A stretch of DNA of 33,622 nt from an uncultured Cellvibrionales bacterium (GTDB taxonomy: Bacteria; Pseudomonadota; Gammaproteobacteria; Pseudomonadales; Cellvibrionaceae). Below the pieces are notes generated by a model. That model was not told where the DNA came from and did no database searches. It saw only the letters and a program-made list of their open reading frames with translations. Position 1 is the stretch's first letter, and the number at the start of each line of letters is the position of its first letter. Where the stretch lies: the NCBI GenBank assembly GCA_913050115.1, contig CAJWZU010000031.1, positions 1 to 33,622 of the forward strand, given 5' to 3'. The translations under genes were made by a program, and so were the position numbers. Positions 1-6,702 of this stretch are shown here, one piece after another.

Positions 1-43
1 CAATTGCACTCAAGCGTTTGGGCACTGCAACTTCAATACTCAT
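1..43 (-). CDS. 5' end of unidentified minus-strand gene, off left edge
   Basis: ATG at 43-41 is preceded on the minus strand by AAGGGGGTCTGTG, a strong ribosome-binding site with about six bases of spacing. Fourteen codons are visible, reading MSIEVAVPKRLSAI, before the window ends. The product cannot be identified. It may be a full-length gene divergent from argD, or one more unit of the short repeated ORFs described just upstream. The start region is identical in both repeat copies. Confidence 0.4.
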   Translation of the reverse strand, partial: MSIEVAVPKRLSAI

Positions 44-125
44 CACAGACCCCCTTAATACAACCGCCAAACACGCCCAGTTCAATTGCACTCAAGCGTT
101 TGGGCACTGCAACTTCAATACTCAT
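33..125 (-). CDS. 30-codon small ORF in repeat copy two
   Basis: ATG at 125-123 has the same strong ribosome-binding site as the start at 43. The ORF reads MSIEVAVPKRLSAIELG, then a tail with Cys22 and Cys27 ending GVCDEY, and stops with TGA at 35-33. The stop lies 11 bases inside the next ORF, whose ATG is at 43, so the two could be translationally coupled. It could be a leader peptide, a small secreted or modified peptide, or simply a by-product of duplicating a gene start. The four differences from the neighbouring tail all change the amino acid, which argues against strong constraint on the peptide. Confidence 0.3.
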   Translation of the reverse strand: MSIEVAVPKRLSAIELGVFGGCIKGVCDEY

Positions 126-210
126 CACAGACCCCCTCAATACAACGGCCTAACGCGCCCAGTTCAATCATATTTAGAGCATTTATGCCCGTAGCCACCA
201 CAACACTCAT
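115..210 (-). CDS. 31-codon diverged small ORF upstream of the repeat
   Basis: ATG at 210-208 reads MSVVVATGINALNM, then runs in frame into the repeat tail IELGALGRC...GVCDEY and stops with TGA at 117-115, again 11 bases inside the next ORF (ATG at 125). Its first half resembles the repeat start only loosely (MS-x-x-VA), so it may be a diverged third copy or a chance frame. Its ribosome-binding site is weak (GAGCATAGTT before ATG). Confidence 0.22.
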   Translation of the reverse strand: MSVVVATGINALNMIELGALGRCIEGVCDEY

Positions 211-273
211 AACTATGCTCGCCTAACAATGCGATAAAAGCGTGAGTTTACCTTTTTATAGGCGCAGATATCA

Positions 274-302
274 TTGCCTACACCTTAATTTGCTTATATA
301 TT
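274..302 (+). promoter_or_regulatory. Predicted sigma-70 promoter upstream of argD
   Basis: TTGCCT (274-279) and TATATT (297-302) are separated by exactly 17 bases, four and five matches to the sigma-70 consensus respectively. Transcription would start near 309 and run into the hairpin at 316-339 before reaching argD at 386. I saw no convincing ArgR box in this stretch. Confidence 0.5.
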
Positions 303-315
303 GTCGGTCTAATTA

Positions 316-339
316 GGCAGCGCATTCGCTGCCTTTTTT
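316..339 (+). terminator. Hairpin plus T6, terminator or attenuator before argD
   Basis: Perfect 7-bp stem GGCAGCG (316-322) and CGCTGCC (327-333) with loop CATT, followed directly by six T (334-339). This has the form of a Rho-independent terminator on the plus strand. It lies 46 bases before the argD start, and no plus-strand gene that it could end is visible upstream in the window. It might terminate an upstream short RNA, attenuate argD, or act as a protective 5' stem-loop. Confidence 0.75.
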
Positions 340-385
340 GATGGTTTAGATTTAAGTACTTTTTAGTTGAAATACGGAGGGCCGA

Positions 386-1546
386 ATGGCCACATTGATG
401 AACACTTACGGCGCAAGAAAACTTACCCTAGTAAAGGGCGAAGGCAGCCGCGTGTGGGACGACCAGGGCAACAGTTATCTGGACGCCATCAGTGGCATCG
501 CCGTGTGCAGTTTGGGCCACGCCCACCCCTCCATTGCCCGCGCCATTGCCGAACAGGCGAGCAGTTTGATGCATGTATCCAACCTCTACAATATTCCGCA
601 GCAAGAACAACTGGCGGATATTTTGGTTGCACGCTCAGGGCTAGACAGCGTATTTTTCTCCAACTCCGGCGCCGAAGCTAACGAGGGTGCTTTAAAAATT
701 GCGCGCAAACATGGCAACGACAAAGGCCTGAAAAATCCTAAAGTGATTGTGATGCAGCAAGGTTTTCATGGCCGTACCCTAGCGACCTTGAGCGCTACCG
801 GCAACCCGAAAGTGCATGCCGGTTTTGAACCGTTAGTAGAAGGTTTTGTGCGAGTACCCTTCGATGATGTTGAGGCGATAAAAACCGCTGCCGCCGAACA
901 TGACAATATCGTCGCTATACTGGTCGAGCCAGTTCAGGGCGAGGGCGGGGTGCACGTACCCGCCGACGATTACCTTAATCAGCTGCGCGCTATTTGCGAC
1001 CAGAACGAATGGCTGTTGATGCTCGATGAGATTCAAACTGGCATCGGCCGCACCGGCGCTTTCTTTGCCTATCAGCACAACGGTATATTGCCAGACGTAG
1101 TGACCTCGGCTAAAGGTCTCGGCAACGGTGCTCCCATTGGTGCAGTGCTAACGCGCGGCGCAGCCTCCACTGTTTTACAGCCAGGAAATCACGGTACTAC
1201 CTTTGGCGGCAACCCGCTGTCTTGCTCGGCTGCTTTGGCGGTGATGAGTGAGATGAATGACGAGCTGATCGCCAACGTCAGTATCTTAGGCAACACCTTG
1301 ATAGAAGGATTTAAAGCCGCGTTAAAAGGCTGCGACAGCGTGGTCGAAATTCGCGGCAAAGGGTTGATGATCGGTATAGAACTGAATAGACCCTGCGCGG
1401 AATTGGTTGATAGCGCCCGCGAGGCCGGCGTATTGATTAATGTCGCCGCTGGCAACACCGTGCGCCTACTGCCGACCTTTATCCTCACTAACGATGAAGC
1501 GTCTGAGTTAGTGAACAAAGTCTCCGCGGTCATCAAAAACTTTTAA
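386..1546 (+). CDS. argD: Acetylornithine aminotransferase
   Basis: PLP-dependent class III aminotransferase that makes N-acetylornithine from N-acetylglutamate semialdehyde in cytoplasmic arginine synthesis. The 386-residue length is normal for ArgD. Visible landmarks are GAEANE (95-100, cofactor phosphate binding), LDEIQTGIGRTG with Asp214 and Gln217, the Schiff-base lysine Lys243 in TSAKGLGNG, and GTTFGGNPL, which closes the active site. The start is fixed by ATACGGAGGG at 373-381. The next gene downstream is argF, with a 52-base gap that lacks a clear terminator, so the two are probably cotranscribed. Related enzymes (AstC, GabT-type) share the fold, but the argF neighbour favours ArgD. 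A promoter and a hairpin-T6 element lie just upstream. Confidence 0.95.
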   Translation: MATLMNTYGARKLTLVKGEGSRVWDDQGNSYLDAISGIAVCSLGHAHPSIARAIAEQASSLMHVSNLYNIPQQEQLADILVARSGLDSVFFSNSGAEANEGALKIARKHGNDKGLKNPKVIVMQQGFHGRTLATLSATGNPKVHAGFEPLVEGFVRVPFDDVEAIKTAAAEHDNIVAILVEPVQGEGGVHVPADDYLNQLRAICDQNEWLLMLDEIQTGIGRTGAFFAYQHNGILPDVVTSAKGLGNGAPIGAVLTRGAASTVLQPGNHGTTFGGNPLSCSAALAVMSEMNDELIANVSILGNTLIEGFKAALKGCDSVVEIRGKGLMIGIELNRPCAELVDSAREAGVLINVAAGNTVRLLPTFILTNDEASELVNKVSAVIKNF

Positions 1547-1598
1547 TTTTATGCCCCGCCTCGCGGGAATAAGCAAACCGTTTTAAGGAAATGCCACC

Positions 1599-2528
1599 AT
1601 GGCAAACCAAACTAATAAGCCCAGACATTTTTTAACCTTGCTGGATCTCGATCCAGGTGAGCTAAATTCCGTTATTAAGCGCGCGATTGACATGAAAGCA
1701 CTGCTTAAAACTGGCAGTGATCAGGCCGCAGACAGGGTCTTTAATAATAAGGTGCTGGGCATGATTTTTGAAAAATCGTCAACCCGTACCCGCGTATCAT
1801 TTGAAACAGCCATGGCGCAACACGGCGGTCACGCCTTGTTCCTGTCATCGCGTGATACCCAACTGGGTCGCGGCGAGCCGATTGAAGACTCTTCCCGTGT
1901 ATTATCGCGCATGGTTGATATGATCATGATCCGCACTTTTGGCCACGACAAGATTGAACGGTTCGCAGAGTACTCGAAAGTGCCGGTGATCAACGCCCTG
2001 ACCGATGACTACCACCCCTGCCAACTACTGGCCGATGTACAGACCTTTGTCGAGGAACGAGGTTCTATCGCCGGAAAAACGGTATCCTGGGTTGGCGATG
2101 GCAATAACATGTGCAACTCCTACATCAACGCCGCGCGCCAGTTCGACTTCGAACTAAAGATCGCCTGCCCGGAAGGCTTCGACCCCAAGGCCGATTTAGT
2201 GACCGCCAACTCAGATCGCGTAAGCATTAGTCGCGACCCTAAGATTGCAGTTCAAGGTTCTGACTTAGTGGTAACCGACACCTGGGCCTCGATGGGCCAG
2301 GAAGACGAAAAAACCGCCCGTGAAACTGCTTTTAGCGGCTACCAGGTGAATGGCGAGTTAATGAGTCGCGCTCATAATGATGCCCTGTTTATGCATTGCC
2401 TACCGGCGTATCGCGGTTTGGAATGCTCGGCTGAGATGCTAGATGGGCCGGACTCAGTAGTGTGGCAGGAAGCTGAAAACCGCTTACACGCGCAGAAAGC
2501 ATTAATGGAGTTCTTACTGAATCAATAA
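1599..2528 (+). CDS. argF: Ornithine carbamoyltransferase
   Basis: Transfers the carbamoyl group from carbamoyl phosphate to ornithine to give citrulline, the step between argD products and argininosuccinate. The 309-residue protein has the carbamoyl-phosphate site STRTR (61-65), HPCQ (139-142), DTWASMGQE (227-235, ornithine side) and the catalytic HCLP (266-269). AAGGAAATGCCACC precedes the ATG. The HCLP and DxxxSMG signatures separate it from aspartate carbamoyltransferase, which is present separately at 14510-15517. It follows argD closely and probably shares its transcript. A large palindrome at 2591-2630 lies beyond its stop. Confidence 0.96.
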   Translation: MANQTNKPRHFLTLLDLDPGELNSVIKRAIDMKALLKTGSDQAADRVFNNKVLGMIFEKSSTRTRVSFETAMAQHGGHALFLSSRDTQLGRGEPIEDSSRVLSRMVDMIMIRTFGHDKIERFAEYSKVPVINALTDDYHPCQLLADVQTFVEERGSIAGKTVSWVGDGNNMCNSYINAARQFDFELKIACPEGFDPKADLVTANSDRVSISRDPKIAVQGSDLVVTDTWASMGQEDEKTARETAFSGYQVNGELMSRAHNDALFMHCLPAYRGLECSAEMLDGPDSVVWQEAENRLHAQKALMEFLLNQ

Positions 2529-2590
2529 ATTCGGTAGGACTCTATTAATGCTGATAATAAAAGCTAAGCCTTCGGTAATCTGATAAAGCG

Positions 2591-2630
2591 CTTTGCCAGC
2601 TTTTTTAATTTAAAAAAAGCGCTGGCAAAG
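2591..2630. terminator. Large palindrome downstream of argF, possible terminator
   Basis: CTTTGCCAGC (2591-2600) and GCTGGCAAAG (2621-2630) are perfect inverted repeats. Between them T6 and A7 can also pair, giving an almost continuous long stem. No T-run follows on the plus strand, so it is not a textbook Rho-independent terminator. Its position 62 bases after the argF stop makes a terminator or 3'-end stabiliser likely. Confidence 0.5.
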
Positions 2631-2797
2631 ATTCGCCCCTTGCCCTGCTCATTGATCACCTGCAAATTTTTCGAAAAAACGCCTAGCGGACAACGATAAT
2701 CCAAGATAAGGCTCAGGCAAGAATATCCGGCTACAGACTGAGTGTATCAAGACTTGCGAACCGCTGTCTAAGACACCTTAGCCAGTAACACCCTCAG

Positions 2798-2828
2798 AAA
2801 AAAGCAGCTATCGCGCTGCAAAAAAAAA
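2798..2828 (-). terminator. Minus-strand hairpin-T terminator
   Basis: Stem GCAGC (2804-2808) and GCTGC (2815-2819) with a six-base loop, flanked by A-runs at 2798-2803 and 2820-2828. Read on the minus strand this is a hairpin followed by six T. It sits about 100 bases beyond the end of the decayed minus-strand gene at 2925-3245 and would be a natural terminator for it. The stem is short. Confidence 0.45.
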
Positions 2829-2924
2829 CATATGCATGTCCTGCCAGTAACTATTAAGAAGGCAGCATTATTAGGCCGTCACGCTAATAATCCATTCGAT
2901 AAAAAATGCACTAATATATGTCCC

Positions 2925-3245
2925 TTATTGGATAATTTTTTGTTCGAATTCAGACAATAATACTCTGACAAATACCGGTGAGTAATCGTCCTTTTAACCG
3001 CCGATCGACATGACGGTAAAACGGACTTTTGGTAGAAACACTCGAGTAATATCATCTTGTTTTTCTGCGGCTTGGCACGGCAGTTTCAACAGTAATGCAT
3101 TACTACATAAGTGCGATCGATAGCGTCGGCCGACCTGTGGTGAAGATCAGACAGTCAATATCTTTCGACACTAATTCTGCTAACTCAGTGGCTAACCAAC
3201 AGGGCTGTTCAACAATGATCAGCACGCCCTAGCTGGGTCAGTCAT
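2925..3245 (-). pseudogene. Possible decayed gene, perhaps a glycosyltransferase end
   Basis: From ATG at 3245-3243 the minus strand reads MTDPA. After a one-base shift it reads GVLIIVEQPCWLATELAELV through TTGRPTLSIALM to a stop at 3105-3103. A neighbouring frame then continues SNALLLKLPCQAAEKQDD to a stop at 2996-2994, and that frame stays open again to a TAA at 2927-2925. The fragments join end to end in the same order and are followed by a minus-strand terminator. The pattern G-x-P-T-x3-AL...LLL-x-LP-x3-EKQ is reminiscent of the nucleotide-sugar-binding C-terminal half of GT-B glycosyltransferases, but this is a by-eye impression. Chance open frames remain possible. Confidence 0.25.
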
Positions 3246-3586
3246 CGAAAAGCTGCCCCGAATATAAAAAATGCGCTGAATGCATAAACGTTGGGTACTG
3301 ATATCCCACCTGGGTAAAACCTGATAATGCTTATTCAATAAATTTTCAAGGTATAAGAAATGTAGCTAGTGAAGTTTTCCGTCGCCAAGCCGGCTGAGCG
3401 AATATTAAAAAAGATTCTTACGCCACAAAAATCTAAGCAAAGCTTGAAACTGCCCGTTCATAGACTATTGATTAATTGTGCTGTTAAAAATAATTAAATG
3501 TTAAGTATTAATACCAATAGTTTTTTTAACCCACGGCCATCACAAAAAATAACAGCCCACACAGACACTAACGCATGGAGCTGAAA

Positions 3587-3952
3587 ATGAATGATTTCGA
3601 AGTGATTTTTGTCAATAAATTTTCCGATACACACCTTTTTCAAATCGTTCTCGAGGCGATGAACAAGCGTTTTCATTTACAATCAGACATATATCGACGC
3701 CTTGCCTGTGGTCAACCTGTGACCATCAAACAACACCTAAACTTAGAGACTGCTGAGCAATTTCGACGCGCTATAGCTGCCACCGGTGGTACCTGCTGGA
3801 TACAAAAACAACACTCGCAAGGCCAGCCTCGCGAGCGCCGCTGTAACGACCGCCGCTTGCGAACTACAAGCCGCCGTAAAACAAGGCGCGACAACGCCAT
3901 TCAGCCTGACCGCCGGCTAAACTTAGATCGTCGCCAACACACCATTCATTAG
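3587..3952 (+). CDS. Hypothetical protein with Arg-Arg-rich tail
   Basis: Unrecognised protein of 121 residues. I chose ATG 3587 because GGAG at 3577-3580 is spaced six bases from it. The in-frame ATG at 3575 has no ribosome-binding site. The first ~75 residues (MNDFEVIFVNKF...) look like a compact alpha/beta domain ending in RRAIAATGGTCWIQ. The layout recalls the small C-terminal fold of ribosomal protein L7/L12, but I cannot assert homology. The last ~45 residues are a basic tail with repeated RR pairs (RERRCNDRR, RRKTRRD, PDRRLNLDRR). That tail suggests nucleic-acid or membrane-surface contact. No signal peptide or membrane segment is visible. Confidence 0.6.
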   Translation: MNDFEVIFVNKFSDTHLFQIVLEAMNKRFHLQSDIYRRLACGQPVTIKQHLNLETAEQFRRAIAATGGTCWIQKQHSQGQPRERRCNDRRLRTTSRRKTRRDNAIQPDRRLNLDRRQHTIH

Positions 3953-4040
3953 CTATTGGTTGAAGGCTCCGTTAAAATTGCGCTTTTTGTGCTGCCCTCA
4001 ATGGACCGCACCTTACCGCTTAACGGGCTAGATACACCCT

Positions 4041-5777
4041 ATGAATATTCGCGATTTTCTCACTGAAAAAGTCCAGTCCGCTATGACTACCGCCGGTATC
4101 CCGTCGGAGTGTGCGCCCATTGTTGCACCGAGTAAAAAAGCCGGCTTTGGTGATTATCAAGCCAACGGAGCCATGGGCGCGGCTAAGGTGATGAAGACCA
4201 ACCCGCGCGCACTCGCTGCCAGCATCGTTGAAAACTTAGACCTAGACGGAATCGCCGCAACAATAGACATCGCCGGCCCAGGCTTTATCAATATTCATTT
4301 GTGCCCTAAATGGCTCGCGACGCAGTTAGCGCATGCTCAACTTGATGACCGCCTCGGCATCACTGCGGTAAGCGCCCCACAGACAGCGGTCGTCGATTAC
4401 TCCTCACCAAATCTCGCCAAAGAAATGCATGTCGGCCACCTGCGCTCGTCGATTATCGGTGACGCCCTGGTGCGCCTACTGGAATTTCAAGGGCACAAGG
4501 TCATTCGTCAAAACCATGTTGGCGACTGGGGCACACAATTCGGCATGCTCACCGCCGAACTCGAGGAGCACTTAAACACTGATGACTCAGTAATGGCGCT
4601 CAATGACCTAGAAGTTTTCTACCGTCAATCTAAGCAGCATTTTGATGCAGACCCTGCCTTCGCCGACAAAGCACGCGAATACGTGGTGAAACTTCAGGGC
4701 GGAGACCAAAACATTCTCAAACTGTGGGAGCAATTTAAAACTGTATCGCTAAAACACAGTGAAGAGATGTACACGAATCTTAATGTCACCTTGAAACCGG
4801 AAGATGTCAAAGGCGAAAGCTTCTACAACGACGATCTCTCGGTATTGGTCAAAGAGCTGCAAGAGCAAAATCTAGCCGTTGAAAGCGAAGGTGCACAGGT
4901 CGTATTTTTAGACGAGATGGCCGACAAAGAAGGCAATCCGTCGCCAGTACTTATTCAGAAAAAAGGCGGTGGCTATCTCTACGCCACCACTGACCTCGCC
5001 GCCCTTCGCTATCGGGCCGACACTTTACAGGCCGACCGGGTCCTCTACTTTATTGACGCCCGCCAATCACTGCATATGCAACAGGTCTTTACTCTGGCCA
5101 AAAAAGCCAACTTCGTCCCCGCTACCACAAGCCTAGAACACCATGCTTTTGGCACTATGATGGGCGCCGACGGCAAGCCATTTAAGACTCGCGCTGGCGA
5201 TACCGTAAAACTGGCCGATCTGTTGGTAGAAGCCGTTGAACGCGCCGAGAAACTGGTGCGGGAAAAAAATACCGACTTAAACGATGAGCAGGTTCTCGAA
5301 GTCGCTCGCAAAGTGGGGATAGGCGCGGTCAAGTACGCTGATCTTTCCAAGACCCGCACCAACGACTACATCTTCAGCTGGGAATCTATGCTCAGCTTCG
5401 AGGGTAACACGGCCCCTTATCTGCAATACGGCTACACCCGTATTCAGAGCATTTTCCGCAAGGCAGGTATTAGCGCTGCCGATCTCAAGGGCGAACTAGC
5501 GCTTGAAGTTGATCAAGAAAAAGCCCTGGCCCTGAAACTGCTGCAGCTGTCCGAGTGTTTGGAGGTGGTTGCTCGTGAAGCCTATCCGCACATATTGTGT
5601 AATTATTTGTATGAGTTGGCCTCACTCTACATGAGCTTCTATGAAGCCTGCCCTATCCTCAAAGATGGCATCGACACCGCCACCCGCAACAGCCGACTGC
5701 AGCTGTGCGCACAGGTAGGTAACACACTAAAAACCGGCCTAGATCTGCTGGGGATTGAGGTGATGGAGAGAATGTAA
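4041..5777 (+). CDS. argS: Arginine--tRNA ligase
   Basis: Class Ia aminoacyl-tRNA synthetase that charges tRNA-Arg in the cytoplasm. At 578 residues it nearly equals the E. coli enzyme. The N-terminal tRNA D-loop-binding domain ends near [10 protein letters not shown] (residues 79-87). The catalytic HIGH motif appears as HVGH (130-133), followed by [18 protein letters not shown]. The C-terminal DALR anticodon-binding domain begins around [17 protein letters not shown]. The KMSKS loop is not canonical, as is usual in ArgRS. The ATG at 4041 fits the family N-terminus, although no strong ribosome-binding site precedes it. Confidence 0.97.
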   Translation: MNIRDFLTEKVQSAMTTAGIPSECAPIVAPSKKAGFGDYQANGAMGAAKVMKTNPRALAASIVENLDLDGIAATIDIAGPGFINIHLCPKWLATQLAHAQLDDRLGITAVSAPQTAVVDYSSPNLAKEMHVGHLRSSIIGDALVRLLEFQGHKVIRQNHVGDWGTQFGMLTAELEEHLNTDDSVMALNDLEVFYRQSKQHFDADPAFADKAREYVVKLQGGDQNILKLWEQFKTVSLKHSEEMYTNLNVTLKPEDVKGESFYNDDLSVLVKELQEQNLAVESEGAQVVFLDEMADKEGNPSPVLIQKKGGGYLYATTDLAALRYRADTLQADRVLYFIDARQSLHMQQVFTLAKKANFVPATTSLEHHAFGTMMGADGKPFKTRAGDTVKLADLLVEAVERAEKLVREKNTDLNDEQVLEVARKVGIGAVKYADLSKTRTNDYIFSWESMLSFEGNTAPYLQYGYTRIQSIFRKAGISAADLKGELALEVDQEKALALKLLQLSECLEVVAREAYPHILCNYLYELASLYMSFYEACPILKDGIDTATRNSRLQLCAQVGNTLKTGLDLLGIEVMERM

Positions 5778-5877
5778 TTTCTCTGAAGAAGAGAATGGTT
5801 TAACAGCTTTTTTAGGCGGCGATGTAACCCGACCTGTTGCCATCAGACCGTGCAGGTATCTCCCTCAGCACCCGGTT

Positions 5878-5914
5878 AAGCGATGTCATCCGCAGCTAGC
5901 GGATGGCATCACTT
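5878..5914. repeat. Hairpin overlapping the end of a broken minus ORF
   Basis: GATGTCATCCGC (5882-5893) pairs with GCGGATGGCATC (5899-5910) around the loop AGCTA, with one G-U pair. The stem extends by AAG (5878-5880) with CTT (5912-5914) across a C/A mismatch. No T-run follows on either strand. It lies about 100 bases beyond the argS stop and covers the stop codon of the minus-strand reading frame that ends at 5896. Confidence 0.6.
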
Positions 5915-6131
5915 ATCAAAAAATCTGCAACAGAGTGTAATTGGCTGCCTGAACCGGCCACTCCTGCAAACGTTGAATACATTCGGTAATGCTCGTCAGC
6001 AAGACTTAAAAAATCCGCTATTGGGCCATTTAAACCAGAACTAAAAATGAAATCAATGGCGATACTGCCCTCAGAATCACTATCGAATCATTGTTTAATA
6101 ATGTAATTAATGAAGGCAAGTCTGATTTCAT
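5896..6131 (-). pseudogene. Frameshifted small gene overlapping the yqcC stop
   Basis: The ATG at 6131-6129 overlaps the yqcC stop as ATGA, the usual sign of translational coupling. It reads MKSDLPSLITLLNNDS and stays open to a stop at 6032-6030. A second frame, open from 6087 to TAG at 5898-5896, reads SEGSIAIDFIFSSGLNGPIA then DFLSLADEHYRMYSTFAGVA, a protein-like composition with no start of its own. Joining them needs a -1 (or +2) shift in the 6030-6087 overlap. I see no canonical slippery heptamer (the nearest is A-TTT-TTA), so mutation or a sequencing error is likelier than programmed shifting. Product unrecognised; in E. coli the gene after yqcC is truC, but this is not TruC. Confidence 0.35.
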
Positions 6132-6448
6132 ATAGACAAGAGACTGTCTACCCTGCGCAAAAACTGCAGCAATGATGAAGCCTTCACAGGCAGAGCTTTA
6201 AAATATTCTTCTGCCATAGGCGCAATGGCACAACCGTGTGGCAACGGCAGATTCAGCTCGATAAGCTGCTGCAAGCGAGGCAAAAAAACAAACTGCAGCC
6301 ACTGGGGTAAACTCAAAGTATCAACACAGAATGGCTGAGTGCTTGCAAGCGCCTCACTTGGCGGTGCCTCAGACTGCCACATCTGCAGTTGTCGAAGCTC
6401 GGCTTCGATATCGCCTAACACAGCTCGAATTTTAATGCGCTTAGTCAT
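6128..6448 (-). CDS. yqcC: YqcC family protein
   Basis: Small cytoplasmic protein of the YqcC/DUF446 family, function unknown. All 106 residues match the family layout: an N-terminal helix (DIEAELRQLQMWQSEAPPSE), then ALASTQPFCVDTLSLPQWLQ, then FVFLPRLQQLIE and LPHGCAIAPMAEEYF, and a short Leu-rich C-terminal helix. These track the E. coli YqcC sequence closely, as I remember it. A TAGGA element stands somewhat far upstream of the ATG. The stop overlaps the start of the broken ORF at 6131 by four bases, so yqcC once headed or shared a small operon. Confidence 0.9.
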   Translation of the reverse strand: MTKRIKIRAVLGDIEAELRQLQMWQSEAPPSEALASTQPFCVDTLSLPQWLQFVFLPRLQQLIELNLPLPHGCAIAPMAEEYFKALPVKASSLLQFLRRVDSLLSI

Positions 6449-6615
6449 GACTCTATTTTCCTAGCGGCACAGATGATCAACACATAGCTTTGATACTTGA
6501 GCGGCTCCAAGCTAAAAGCTGTCCACGGCAATGGTTTGCCTCCTAGCAAGGCGGTTTTTCACCGCAGGGAAGGAGCGTATGCTTATACATGACTGACTGA
6601 GGAGAAAACCAACGC

Positions 6616-6666
6616 GACCGCCACAGATGGCGGAAATGCAGGTTTTGCAGGAGCAAAAACCTGCAT
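6616..6666. repeat. Double-hairpin intergenic repeat, copy A
   Basis: Two adjacent hairpins: CCGCCA-CAGA-TGGCGG (6619-6634), then ATGCAGGTTTTGC (6636-6648) with GCAAAAACCTGCAT (6653-6666), which has one extra A. The core GACCGCC...GGCGGAAATGC...GGTTTT...GAGCAAAAACC recurs at 25471-25568. Both copies sit between genes, so this is a dispersed palindromic element. A further small hairpin, GCGGT...ACCGC (6551-6565), lies upstream and may belong to the same unit. Confidence 0.8.
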
Positions 6667-6702
6667 GCTAGTGCCCGAAAAGCCTCCCTTATAATCACTC
6701 AC

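Larger units (their letters stand above)
1..168. repeat. 82-bp tandem repeat, two copies, cut by window edge
   Basis: Copy one is 1-82 and copy two 83-164, with four further bases (165-168) repeating the start of the unit. The copies differ at only four positions, all within 44-82 versus 126-164. Positions 1-43 and 83-125 are identical. On the minus strand each copy holds a G-rich ribosome-binding site followed by ATG and the codons for MSIEVAVPKRLSAI, so the duplicated unit contains a translation start. The array may continue to the left of the window. The period (82) is not a multiple of three, so an upstream copy is out of frame with the next start. Confidence 0.95.
2529..3586. other. Gene-poor kilobase between argF and a small unknown gene
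   Basis: No intact gene is visible here. The stretch is more AT-rich by eye than its neighbours and stops are frequent in every frame. It holds a 40-bp palindrome (2591-2630), a minus-strand hairpin-T terminator (2798-2828) and coding-like fragments of what may be a decayed minus-strand gene (2925-3245). The remaining sequence (about 3250-3570) shows nothing I can name beyond the likely upstream region of the small gene at 3587. Confidence 0.7.

Noticed and set aside
1-168. CRISPR-like repeats
   Set aside because: Units are direct 82-bp tandem copies without spacers.
833-1078. Minus-strand frames inside argD
   Set aside because: They are fully covered by argD on the other strand and have no independent signals.
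6030-6087. Programmed -1 frameshift between the two frames after yqcC
   Set aside because: No canonical slippery heptamer in the overlap (only A-TTT-TTA) and no obvious downstream pseudoknot; mutation or error is simpler.
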